Positions 45,818 to 53,390 of a DNA stretch of 64,000 nucleotides are shown here, piece after piece. The notes beneath the pieces are model-generated. The model saw only the letters and a program-made list of their open reading frames with translations, made no database searches and was not told where the DNA came from. The translations under genes were made by a program, and so were the position numbers. Within the stretch, counting starts at the first letter, position 1. Every line of letters begins with the position of its first letter. The stretch comes from an uncultured SAR116 cluster alpha proteobacterium (GTDB lineage Bacteria; Pseudomonadota; Alphaproteobacteria; Puniceispirillales; Marisalimonadaceae): the NCBI GenBank assembly GCA_902543145.1, contig CACBXG010000006.1, positions 1 through 64,000 on the forward strand, written 5' to 3'.

Positions 45818-46786
45818 ATGTCTAATACATCTAGAAAATTATCTTCTGACGAAGTATCAGCTTTAATGGAAGGGTTGCAATCTGGTGACATTACCGCAAA
45901 TTCAGGATTGAATAATGATGTTGAAGTTACAGATTTTACATTTGGTTCAGATAATTTGGAACTTCTTGGTGATTACTATGCATTAAGGTTAATTAATGAG
46001 AGATTTGCTCGATTAGTTAGAAGTATATTTTTACCTATGATAAGATTGCAGCCAAAAATCAACCCATTTCCTCCAGAAGTAAAAACATATGATGAATATA
46101 GCGCAGGCTTAAATAGTTTTATGAGCTTAAGTACAAGCAGGATTGATGAACTTAGAGGATCAATGCTACTTGTTCTTGAACCGTCTTTTATAAGTGTTTT
46201 AACAAATTGTTATTATGGTGGTAAATTAGCTAATTTTCCCTCTGCTAAGGCAGAGTTTACTGCTACTGAAGATAGAATAATTGAAATAGTTTCAGATGGA
46301 ATTACCCAATGCCTTGAAGTTGCTTGGAAAGATCTCATGCCAATATCCATTAAGCATCAAAGTAGAGAAATTAATCCACAATTTGCAACTTTAGTTGAAT
46401 CATCAGATTCAGTAATAATTTGTTCTTTTGTGGTTCAACTTCCAAACGTTGACTCAGCGTCATTTGATATAATTTATCCGTTACAAACTTTAAAACCAAT
46501 TGCTTCCTTATTACGTTCTAGAGTTCAAAGTGATATAATTAATGACGATGTGAGCTGGAGAGAGCGCTTAGAAAAATCGGTATTGAATATTCCACTTCCT
46601 GTATCAGCAATTTTGAGTGAACCATCTGTTCAACTATCTAATCTCGTTCAATTTAAAGAAGGAGACGTAATGAATTTACCTCCAGTTGATGGAGTAGATT
46701 TTTTTGTAAATGATAAAATTTTATTCAAAGCAGAAATTGGCGAAACAAATGGCCAAGTTGCAGTCAGTTTAAAAAATAGATTATAA
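45818..46786 (+). CDS. fliM: flagellar motor switch protein FliM
   Basis: 322 aa C-ring protein. The N-terminal CheY-P binding segment is present in modified form (KLSSDEVSALMEGLQSG; family form LSQDEIDALL). The middle CheC-like domain and C-terminal SpoA domain (EGDVMNLPPVDGVDFFVNDK) follow. The presence of the N-terminal motif implies chemotactic switching through a CheY encoded elsewhere. It lies 18 bp after fliL and is directly followed by fliN. Confidence 0.94.
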   Translation: MSNTSRKLSSDEVSALMEGLQSGDITANSGLNNDVEVTDFTFGSDNLELLGDYYALRLINERFARLVRSIFLPMIRLQPKINPFPPEVKTYDEYSAGLNSFMSLSTSRIDELRGSMLLVLEPSFISVLTNCYYGGKLANFPSAKAEFTATEDRIIEIVSDGITQCLEVAWKDLMPISIKHQSREINPQFATLVESSDSVIICSFVVQLPNVDSASFDIIYPLQTLKPIASLLRSRVQSDIINDDVSWRERLEKSVLNIPLPVSAILSEPSVQLSNLVQFKEGDVMNLPPVDGVDFFVNDKILFKAEIGETNGQVAVSLKNRL

Positions 46787-46804
46787 ATATTGAGGAGTAA
46801 TTTA

Positions 46805-47119
46805 ATGGCAGAAAACGAAGCTGAAGCTCAAGTTGAAGAGACAGTAACGGATAAAACAGGACTAGATAATCTCAAGGTTCTAGAAAACATCGAAGTAAAA
46901 CTCACTGTTGAAGTTGGTTCAACTGAACTTAAGATAAGAGACCTATTAAGACTCAATGAAGGATCTGTGGTGGAACTCGAAAGATTAGCAGGTGATCCAT
47001 TAGATATTTTAGCAAATGGAGTTAAAATTGCTAAAGGAGAGGTGGTTATGGTAGGAGAAAGATTTGGGATCAGATTTACAGAGGTTACAAACCCAGAAAA
47101 TCGAGTACAAAAACTATAA
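46805..47119 (+). CDS. fliN: flagellar motor switch protein FliN
   Basis: 104 aa from ATG 46805, placed 7 bases after GAGGAG. A TTG at 46790 would overlap that binding site and is rejected. The SpoA domain covers about residues 20-95: LENIEVKLTVEVGSTELKIR, LNEGSVVELERLAGDPLDIL and EVVMVGERFGIRFTEV, all typical of FliN. It completes the C-ring set FliG-FliM-FliN. A 109-bp gap with a sigma-54 promoter separates it from fliO. Confidence 0.95.
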   Translation: MAENEAEAQVEETVTDKTGLDNLKVLENIEVKLTVEVGSTELKIRDLLRLNEGSVVELERLAGDPLDILANGVKIAKGEVVMVGERFGIRFTEVTNPENRVQKL

Positions 47120-47182
47120 TTTACAAAAAATTGACAAAAAATTAATTAATTAAAAACAATGACTTAATACAGAAATATGTTG

Positions 47183-47199
47183 ATGGCATATTTCTTGCT
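47183..47199 (+). promoter_or_regulatory. sigma-54 promoter of fliO
   Basis: ATGGCATATTTCTTGCT with GG at 47185-47186 and GC at 47197-47198, 10 bases apart, 30 bp upstream of the fliO ATG. It should drive fliOPQR-flhB and possibly the small genes downstream. Confidence 0.75.
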
Positions 47200-47228
47200 T
47201 CCTTATATAAAAGATAAGGAAATTTTAA

Positions 47229-47645
47229 ATGTCACAGTCAGTCCCAGATTTTACTACAGTTATTATTGTAATTTTATTTTTATTTGTATTAGGTGTAGTT
47301 GCTTTTATTATTAAGAAAAAAAGTGGACATCTAAAAAAAATCATTAAAAAAGAAAATAGTTTTGATGTAATGCATCAGATGCCTCTTAACAATGGTTTCT
47401 TAGCTTATGTTTTTAAAGTTGATGAAGAAAAATTTTTCTTTGTAGGACATAAGTCTGGTAGGGGATCACTTACACAAATTGATCAACCTAAACTTAAAAA
47501 TAGCAATGAAAATTACAAAGCTACTGAACAGTTATCAATTAAAAATACTCCTGTGAAGGAGAAAGCTAGAAATTCTAAACCTCTGCAACATGTTAATATC
47601 TCTGATTTATTAACAGCTCATAAAAAAGGTAATGAAAATGCGTAG
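47229..47645 (+). CDS. fliO: flagellar export protein FliO
   Basis: 138 aa. A single membrane segment lies at about residues 8-29 (FTTVIIVILFLFVLGVVAFI). A short cytoplasmic domain follows, with MHQMPLNNGFLAYVFKVDEE and FFVGHKSGRGSLTQID, similar to the FliO/YscJ-like fold. The basic tail is disordered. FliO helps assemble the FliP ring. Its 3' end overlaps fliP by 14 bases, with the fliP ATG embedded in AATGAAAATGCG, implying coupling. Identification is mainly from topology and position. Confidence 0.8.
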   Translation: MSQSVPDFTTVIIVILFLFVLGVVAFIIKKKSGHLKKIIKKENSFDVMHQMPLNNGFLAYVFKVDEEKFFFVGHKSGRGSLTQIDQPKLKNSNENYKATEQLSIKNTPVKEKARNSKPLQHVNISDLLTAHKKGNENA

Positions 47646-48480
47646 AGCAATTTGCCCACAACCAATTAAAAGACATCATTTTTCAAATACTAAAGAAGAA
47701 ATTTATAAAATTATAATAAATTTACTTAAGAAATTATCTTTTTTGATGGCTTTAGTTTTAATAAGTGGATTTCCTGTTCAAGCTATAGGAGAACCTATTG
47801 CTTCTGGGTTTCCTGCATTAAATGTATCAACTAACGGTGATACAACTGAGTACTCATTTCCATTACAAATTTTGTTATTAATGACAGCTTTGACAGTTTT
47901 ACCTTCTTTGGTTCTTGGAATGACAAGTTTTACAAGGATTATTATTGTTATGTCAATTCTCCGTCAAGCTTTAGGAACACAACAAACACCTCCTAATCAA
48001 GTATTAATCGCAATATCTCTTTTTCTAACTTTTTTTATTATGGCTCCAACCTTCAATAAGGTTTACGAGAATGCTGCGGTGCCGTATATGGAGAAAAGTT
48101 TACCAGCAGAACAAGCTATTGAAACAGCAAGTAGTGAAATGAAACAGTTTATGGTTAAAAATACTAGAAAAACAGACTTAATTATGTTCACTGAATTAGC
48201 TGGCTTAGAAAAATTTGATAAAGTATCTGATATTCCTTTCAGAATAGCTCTTCCTGCGTTTATGACCAGTGAACTTAAAACTGCTTTTCAAATAGGCTTT
48301 CTTTTATTTCTACCTTTTTTGGTAATTGATATGGTTATTTCCTCCATTTTAATGTCACTTGGAATGATGATGTTGTCTCCAATGTTAGTTGCGCTTCCAT
48401 TTAAATTATTATTATTTGTTTTAGTTGATGGATGGAGTATGACAGTTGGATCTTTAGTAAGTACCTTTTCGGCAGGATGA
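47632..48480 (+). CDS. fliP: flagellar export-gate protein FliP
   Basis: 282 aa export-gate subunit. Residues about 1-50 include an N-terminal signal-like segment (KKLSFLMALVLISGFPVQAI). The core is highly conserved: LTVLPSLVLGMTSFTRIIIV, SILRQALGTQQTPPNQVLIA, and the C-terminal membrane pair SILMSLGMMMLSPMLVALPF with LLFVLVDGWSMTVGSLV. Two possible ATGs (47632 and 47638) both overlap fliO. The somewhat long N-terminal extension before the signal segment (about 35 residues) may mean the true start is further in, but no better ATG is apparent. Confidence 0.95.
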   Translation: MKMRRAICPQPIKRHHFSNTKEEIYKIIINLLKKLSFLMALVLISGFPVQAIGEPIASGFPALNVSTNGDTTEYSFPLQILLLMTALTVLPSLVLGMTSFTRIIIVMSILRQALGTQQTPPNQVLIAISLFLTFFIMAPTFNKVYENAAVPYMEKSLPAEQAIETASSEMKQFMVKNTRKTDLIMFTELAGLEKFDKVSDIPFRIALPAFMTSELKTAFQIGFLLFLPFLVIDMVISSILMSLGMMMLSPMLVALPFKLLLFVLVDGWSMTVGSLVSTFSAG

Positions 48481-48484
48481 AAAA

Positions 48485-48757
48485 ATGAACTTTGATGAAA
48501 ATATTAGCATGTTAAGTATGGCCTTTTATCAGGTTTTGCTTGTTTCTGGTCCAATCTTAGCTTTAGCACTTGGTATAGGTCTTTTGATAGGTATTATTCA
48601 AGCTGCAACATCAATCAATGAAATGACTCTTAGTTTTGTCCCCAAAGTTATTGTAGTAATGTTAGGGATAGGATTATTGGGAAATTTTTTCATGATGGGA
48701 CTTGTTGATTACTTCAACTTTATTTTTGATCAGGTTGCTGGTGTAGGACAAAATTAA
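48485..48757 (+). CDS. fliQ: flagellar export-gate protein FliQ
   Basis: 90 aa with two membrane hairpin helices: about residues 17-38 (VSGPILALALGIGLLIGIIQ) and 52-72 (VIVVMLGIGLLGNFFMMGLV). The link AATSINEMTLSFVPKVI is the FliQ signature. It starts 4 bases after the fliP stop and precedes fliR by 18 bp, the universal PQR order. Confidence 0.95.
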   Translation: MNFDENISMLSMAFYQVLLVSGPILALALGIGLLIGIIQAATSINEMTLSFVPKVIVVMLGIGLLGNFFMMGLVDYFNFIFDQVAGVGQN

Positions 48758-48775
48758 ATACGAAAGAAATTTATT

Positions 48776-49588
48776 ATGAATGGGATAGAGTTTGCTTTAC
48801 CAGGAGTTAATTTATTTAACTTATACCAATATATAGTTATTTTTTTTGTATCTTCTCTTCGTATTTCTTCCTTTTTAATTAGTGCGCCTTTTTTTTCATT
48901 AGGAGGAATTCCCTTACAAGTAAGAATTATTGCAAGTATAAGTTTAACTGCGTTTTTATTTCCTGTGATTAAAGTACCAGAAATCCAAAATATGCAAGGT
49001 TTTAATTTAGTTTTACTTATATTGTCTGAAATTGGTATTGGACTTTCGGTTGGATTGATTTTAAATATAATTTTTTCTGCAGCAGCAGTTGCAGGTGAGA
49101 AAATAGCATCTACAGCAGGACTATCAATGTCAAGCATGATTGATCCCCAATCTGGAGGGCAAACACTTGTTTTGAGTACAGTCTTAACTTTATTTTTAAT
49201 ATCTTGTTTTTTATCGTTAGATGGTCATTTGTATTTACTAAAATTACTTATTGAAAGCTATGTCTATCTACCAATTGGTCTAATTCTTGATTTTTCTGAG
49301 GTCAGCAATGTTGCTGTCAATACCTTTGGAGATATGTTATATCTAGCTGCTTTAATCAGTTTACCGGTTGTGGGTGGATTATTATTAATACAATGTTCAA
49401 TTGGTATAATTACTAGATCTGCACCATCTCTAAATCTATTTTCCTTTGGTTTTCCAATTGCGTTAATAAGTGTTTTTATCTTTTTATATTTGGGGGTTGG
49501 GCCAATTTCAAATGCTTTTTCTGATTTAACAGCTACGGCAATTAATTTAATTGACGAGGTTCTTCATTCTTATAAAGAAGGGAATTAG
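48776..49588 (+). CDS. fliR: flagellar export-gate protein FliR
   Basis: 270 aa polytopic protein. The N-terminal region includes FFVSSLRISSFLISAPFFSL, and later SEIGIGLSVGLILNIIFSAA and GEKIASTAGLSMSSMIDPQS, all family hallmarks. About six hydrophobic segments are visible. It forms the single FliR of the P5Q4R1 gate. Only two bases separate its stop from the flhB ATG. The binding site for fliR (AAAGAAATTT) is weak. Confidence 0.95.
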   Translation: MNGIEFALPGVNLFNLYQYIVIFFVSSLRISSFLISAPFFSLGGIPLQVRIIASISLTAFLFPVIKVPEIQNMQGFNLVLLILSEIGIGLSVGLILNIIFSAAAVAGEKIASTAGLSMSSMIDPQSGGQTLVLSTVLTLFLISCFLSLDGHLYLLKLLIESYVYLPIGLILDFSEVSNVAVNTFGDMLYLAALISLPVVGGLLLIQCSIGIITRSAPSLNLFSFGFPIALISVFIFLYLGVGPISNAFSDLTATAINLIDEVLHSYKEGN

Positions 49589-49590
49589 TA

Positions 49591-50736
49591 ATGGCTGAAG
49601 AAGATAATTCACAAGATAAAACCGAAGAACCTTCCCAAAGAAAACTAGATAAAGCGGCTGAGGATGGTCAGGTATTATCGTCTAAAGAAATGTTTGTGTT
49701 TACATCATTAATAATTGGTTTAATGGTTCTGTCTTCAATACCCTTTTTTGCTAAAGATTTTTTAGCAATCTGGAAGACATTTTTTTTATTTGATCTTGAT
49801 TATATAATAAATGTTTCTCCAGCGTATGGTATGGAAAAATTGATTAAATATGTAATTAACATAACTCTAATTGTTGGTGTTCCTCTAATATTAATTATTT
49901 TAATAACTCAAATGGCTGTTGGAGGTATTAATTTTGCTCCAAAAGCTTTTCAATTTAAATCTAATAGGATTAACTTATTATCAGGTTTAAAAAGAATTTT
50001 TTCTTCTAAAGGTCTGTTTGAACTTATCAAGTCTTTATTCAAAGTTGGATTATTAGGTGGAATTACATTCTTCGTAATTTATTATAATTTAAAAGATATA
50101 ATAAATTTATCTGAACGAAATTTATATTCCGCTTTATCAAATCTACTTTACAACTTTCCCCAACTAACAATTGCTATGTTAATTGTTCTAGGTTTCATAG
50201 CAATTTTTGATTTTATTTGGCAGAAATACCAACATGTAGAAAAATTAAAAATGACAATTAAAGAAGTTAAAGATGAGCATAAAGATACGGATGGCTCGCC
50301 AGAGGTTAAACAAAAAATTAGAAAATTACAAAATGAAATTGCAAATAGAGCTGCTACTCAGTCTGCTGCGCTAAATGATGTTAAAGATGCATCAGCTGTT
50401 ATCACAAACCCAACTCATTTTGCAGTTGCAATAAAATATGAAGTTGGTTCAGAAGGTGCTCCAATAATTTTAGCCATGGGAAGAGGAATGATAGCAGAAA
50501 AAATAATAAAATTAGCTGATGAAAATAAAGTTACAGTTTTTCAAAGCCCTTTATTAGCTAGAGCTCTATATTTTACAGGAGAAATTGGAAAGGAAATTTC
50601 TGAAAATCTTTATTCAGCTGTTGCATCTGTATTAGCTTATATCTTTAAAATTGAAAGAGGAGAGGAAACTGATTATCCTGAGTTTGATATTCCTGAAAAT
50701 ATGAGTTTTGATGAATATGGGAAAACAATTAAATAA
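49591..50736 (+). CDS. flhB: export-gate and specificity-switch protein FlhB
   Basis: 381 aa. The N-terminal signature KTEEPSQRKLDKAAEDGQV is present, followed by four membrane segments (about residues 30-210). The cytoplasmic domain contains the autocleavage motif NPTH at residues 273-276 (ASAVITNPTHFAVAIKYEVG), cut between Asn and Pro to switch export from hook to filament substrates. The tail ends with a short acidic extension. FlhA, its usual partner gene, is not in the window. Four small unknown genes follow on the same strand. Confidence 0.96.
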   Translation: MAEEDNSQDKTEEPSQRKLDKAAEDGQVLSSKEMFVFTSLIIGLMVLSSIPFFAKDFLAIWKTFFLFDLDYIINVSPAYGMEKLIKYVINITLIVGVPLILIILITQMAVGGINFAPKAFQFKSNRINLLSGLKRIFSSKGLFELIKSLFKVGLLGGITFFVIYYNLKDIINLSERNLYSALSNLLYNFPQLTIAMLIVLGFIAIFDFIWQKYQHVEKLKMTIKEVKDEHKDTDGSPEVKQKIRKLQNEIANRAATQSAALNDVKDASAVITNPTHFAVAIKYEVGSEGAPIILAMGRGMIAEKIIKLADENKVTVFQSPLLARALYFTGEIGKEISENLYSAVASVLAYIFKIERGEETDYPEFDIPENMSFDEYGKTIK

Positions 50737-50751
50737 ATCTTTGTTGATAAT

Positions 50752-50976
50752 ATGAAAAAAAGAAAAACATTTGGACAAATTATTATTACTGCAATGTTTG
50801 TTTGGTCTGCTCTTTTATGTCATTTTGAAGCAAGCACTCTTCGTGAAGAAGGTGATATTTCAAATGCTGCTTTGTATTGGTTTTTTGGTTTTACAGCAGT
50901 TTTAGGGGCTTTTAGATTTAAGATAGCTGAATTAATATATGGCTTAATTGAATTTAAAAATAAAAATAAAAAATAA
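50752..50976 (+). CDS. small membrane protein of unknown function downstream of flhB
   Basis: 74 aa. Two hydrophobic segments lie at about residues 8-26 (IITAMFVWSALLCHFEAS) and 40-58 (LYWFFGFTAVLGAFRFKI), separated by a charged loop; the tail is Lys/Asn-rich. I do not recognise it. It lies 15 bp after flhB and 11 bp before the next small gene, so it is likely co-transcribed with the export genes. The binding site before the ATG is poor. Confidence 0.6.
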   Translation: MKKRKTFGQIIITAMFVWSALLCHFEASTLREEGDISNAALYWFFGFTAVLGAFRFKIAELIYGLIEFKNKNKK

Positions 50977-50987
50977 AGCTAATACCT

Positions 50988-51179
50988 ATGGTTAAAAATA
51001 TTAAAAATGAAAATAATAAAATAACTTGCCATGGATGTATCTATTTTTTCATTACTCATAGGAAACAAAGGCCGTGGGGATGTAAAAAGTTTGGTTTTAT
51101 TTCTAAAATCATACCATCATTGGAAGTGTTTAGTACAACTGGTATGGAATGTGCATATAAAAAAGATAAGAATTTATAA
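50988..51179 (+). CDS. small cysteine-motif protein of unknown function
   Basis: 63 aa. Four conserved-looking cysteines: CHGC at about residues 14-17, WGC at 31-33 and MEC near 53-55 (RPWGCKKFGFISK and TTGMECAYKK). This spacing is like a zinc- or iron-binding knuckle. Short proteins with this C-x-x-C...RPWGCxxFGF...TGxxC pattern occur in other proteobacteria, from memory, without a settled function. It lies in the tail of the flhB operon. The start is the first ATG; no strong binding site is visible. Confidence 0.6.
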   Translation: MVKNIKNENNKITCHGCIYFFITHRKQRPWGCKKFGFISKIIPSLEVFSTTGMECAYKKDKNL

Positions 51180-51217
51180 TTTTATGTTTGTTTAGTTTAA
51201 AACTATAGGAAAATAAA

Positions 51218-51931
51218 ATGGATACTAAAATGGAAGCTGTTCAAGAAAGCATTAAATTAGCTTTAGACGCAGCAGATGCAGCAACTGATGTGACATCAGA
51301 ATATAATAAAGTTAAAAAAGCGCATGAAAAATTGGAGGCTAAAGTGAAACAAATCCATAAATATACTACAATTGTATTTTTATCTTCTATTATATCAGGT
51401 TTGGTAGTTATAGTTGTTAGTGCCTTTTTGTTTATGCAATCTTCAGATAAATTAACAAATATGACAGAAACAAGTAGGGAGGCCTTAGTTGTGTTTGCAG
51501 AGAATGTCGATGGGGTTAATGCTTCTTTGAAAAATCTAGATACGGCTATAAAAAAACAAGGAGATTTACTTGAGATTAACAAGAAATTAGTTGTTACCCT
51601 TGATAAAATTGAAAAAAGAGTTCAAACATCTAACGAAAATACAGTTGCTGAATTACAGTTAATTACAAACACTCTTGTAAATGAATTGAACAAAAACACT
51701 CAAGCAAGCATAGAAAATAATAACAAACTTGTTTCAAATATTGAAAAGTTAAATAAATCTAATAACAAATCTATTTCTAAGGCTATTCAACAAATTAGTA
51801 ACAAAGCTATCTACAAAAAAATTGTAGCAAACCAAGCAATTCAAGCACAACAAATTTCAAAGCTTTTAAAACAAAACAATAATGTATTGAGTAAGATCGC
51901 AGATAAAACTAGTAGGATTAAATACCCATAA
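51218..51931 (+). CDS. membrane-anchored coiled-coil protein of unknown function
   Basis: 237 aa. Residues about 1-48 are charged and helical, a membrane span follows at about 50-74 (TTIVFLSSIISGLVVIVVSA), then a long heptad-rich, Asn/Lys-rich coiled coil to the end (LQLITNTLVNELNKNTQASI; SKAIQQISNKAIYKKIVANQ). The topology suggests a single-pass anchor with an extended rod. No family is recognised. AGGAAAATAAA before the ATG is an adequate binding site. It might be a motility or stator accessory given its neighbours, but this is not shown by the sequence. Confidence 0.7.
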   Translation: MDTKMEAVQESIKLALDAADAATDVTSEYNKVKKAHEKLEAKVKQIHKYTTIVFLSSIISGLVVIVVSAFLFMQSSDKLTNMTETSREALVVFAENVDGVNASLKNLDTAIKKQGDLLEINKKLVVTLDKIEKRVQTSNENTVAELQLITNTLVNELNKNTQASIENNNKLVSNIEKLNKSNNKSISKAIQQISNKAIYKKIVANQAIQAQQISKLLKQNNNVLSKIADKTSRIKYP

Positions 51932-51963
51932 TTTAACCTTTTACATTTAGTGAGTTTAGTAAA

Positions 51964-52671
51964 ATGAACGAAGAAATTGTAACTGAAAAATCATTTTTAC
52001 AGATTAAATCAATAAGAACATCTTCAAATGCATTTATGATGAAGCTTAAAGAAGGTGATGTTATCATAGCAATTGATGGTGAAATGGTTTATAAAAGTTA
52101 TGAAGAACTATCTAAGGAATTATCTGGAATAAAAGAAAAAAAAGTAATTACTCTATTTAGAGATGGAGTTTTTTTTAATACGTTTATTTATGGTTCTTTA
52201 GGAGTAATTTGCGAAAGTATAACACCTGAAAAAATACCAGAATTAGAAATTTCAAATATAAATGAACATTTTCAAAAAGATGAATTTTATCTTTTATTTG
52301 AAATTTTTAAAAAACCTGGAAAATTTGCTATATTACTCAATACAATGCCTTCAGTTCTTGCAAGTATTGCCCCACCTTTATGGATGTTACAGAACAGGTT
52401 GTGGAACTTGTTTTTTTTTACTATGGTTTTTTACATCATGCTATTTGTAATTTCTCCGTGGTTGTTTTTCATAGGTTGGATATTAAAATCTTGGTATGTA
52501 GGTAATAGTCAGATAGAACTTCTACGATTTTTTTATAGGTTAAACAATTATAGATTAAGTTTAAGTTTTTGTGCTCGAAGTGATAAAGAGGCTCAAGAGA
52601 TTGCTAGAAAATTTGATGAAAAAATTGATTTTCATTTCTCTTATTTGGAGCCAGTGTTAATTGAAGATTAA
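51964..52671 (+). CDS. PDZ-like and membrane-helix protein of unknown function
   Basis: 235 aa. Residues about 10-75 look like a PDZ domain (MKLKEGDVIIAIDGEMVYKS, then a strand with KKVITLFRDGVFF). A membrane region spans about 118-180, with the element IAPPLWMLQNRLWNLFFFTM and a second hydrophobic segment (LFVISPWLFFIGWILKSW); from memory this resembles the DUF2628-type helix pair. The C-terminal part (about 185-235) is soluble. Last gene of the rightward flagellar run; its stop and that of the convergent SDR gene share the bases TTAA at 52668-52671. Confidence 0.7.
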   Translation: MNEEIVTEKSFLQIKSIRTSSNAFMMKLKEGDVIIAIDGEMVYKSYEELSKELSGIKEKKVITLFRDGVFFNTFIYGSLGVICESITPEKIPELEISNINEHFQKDEFYLLFEIFKKPGKFAILLNTMPSVLASIAPPLWMLQNRLWNLFFFTMVFYIMLFVISPWLFFIGWILKSWYVGNSQIELLRFFYRLNNYRLSLSFCARSDKEAQEIARKFDEKIDFHFSYLEPVLIED

Positions 52672-53384
52672 TCTAACTTAAATCTTATTAAATCAATTAC
52701 TTCACCTTTATAAATTTCATTTGAAAAAATAATATCTTTTATTTTTTCTGCCACCTCATTTGGCTCTTGTAGATTATTACTATTTTCACCCGGCATTGCC
52801 TGTTTTCTCATCTTAGTATTTGTCTTTCCAGGATTTATTATTGAAATTGACAAATTATTGTTTTTATTCTCTGTAGACCATATTTTGACCATATGTTGAA
52901 GTGATGCCTTAGATACAGCATAAGCACCCCAGAAAGGTCTTACTTCATTAGCTACTGTCGAAGATAGAAAACAAGCTTTAGGTTGATCACTATTTTTTAA
53001 TAGTGGCTCTAGAGATCTAATTAGTCTGTGATTACTTACTAAATTTATGTTAAGTACTTCAATGAACTCATCATTGCTTTGATGATGTATAGGTCCAAGT
53101 GTCCCTAGAATTGCAGCATTTGATATTAATAAATCTAATTTTCCCCATCTTTTAAATATTTCTAAACCTAATTTGTCAATACCAATAAAATCATTCATAT
53201 CTAGTTTAACTAAAGTACAAGAACCACCATCATCAACAATTGTTTTTTCGGTTTTTTCAAGACTAGCTAAAGATTTTCCGGTAATAATTGTATGGTAATC
53301 ATGTTTTGAAAGTACGATGGCTGTTTCTGCTCCAATGCCACTTCCTGCCCCTGTAATAAGAGCAATTTTTTTAATATTATTCAT
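52668..53384 (-). CDS. short-chain dehydrogenase/reductase
   Basis: 238 aa classical SDR. The dinucleotide-binding motif TGAGSGIG is at about residues 11-18, the structural ISNAAI motif near 86-91, the catalytic Ser in FLSSTVANE and the Tyr-Lys pair in YAVSK. Substrate is unknown. It lies six bases after purF on the same strand, an arrangement seen in other alphaproteobacteria, so it is probably the end of the rpsF-to-purF run. It is not obviously linked to purine synthesis. Confidence 0.88.
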   Translation of the reverse strand: MNNIKKIALITGAGSGIGAETAIVLSKHDYHTIITGKSLASLEKTEKTIVDDGGSCTLVKLDMNDFIGIDKLGLEIFKRWGKLDLLISNAAILGTLGPIHHQSNDEFIEVLNINLVSNHRLIRSLEPLLKNSDQPKACFLSSTVANEVRPFWGAYAVSKASLQHMVKIWSTENKNNNLSISIINPGKTNTKMRKQAMPGENSNNLQEPNEVAEKIKDIIFSNEIYKGEVIDLIRFKLD

Positions 53385-53390
53385 TCGTTT

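Noticed and set aside
48754..49137. Minus-strand frame opposite fliR
   Set aside because: It overlaps a well-identified gene almost entirely and shows an Ile/Lys-rich shadow composition.
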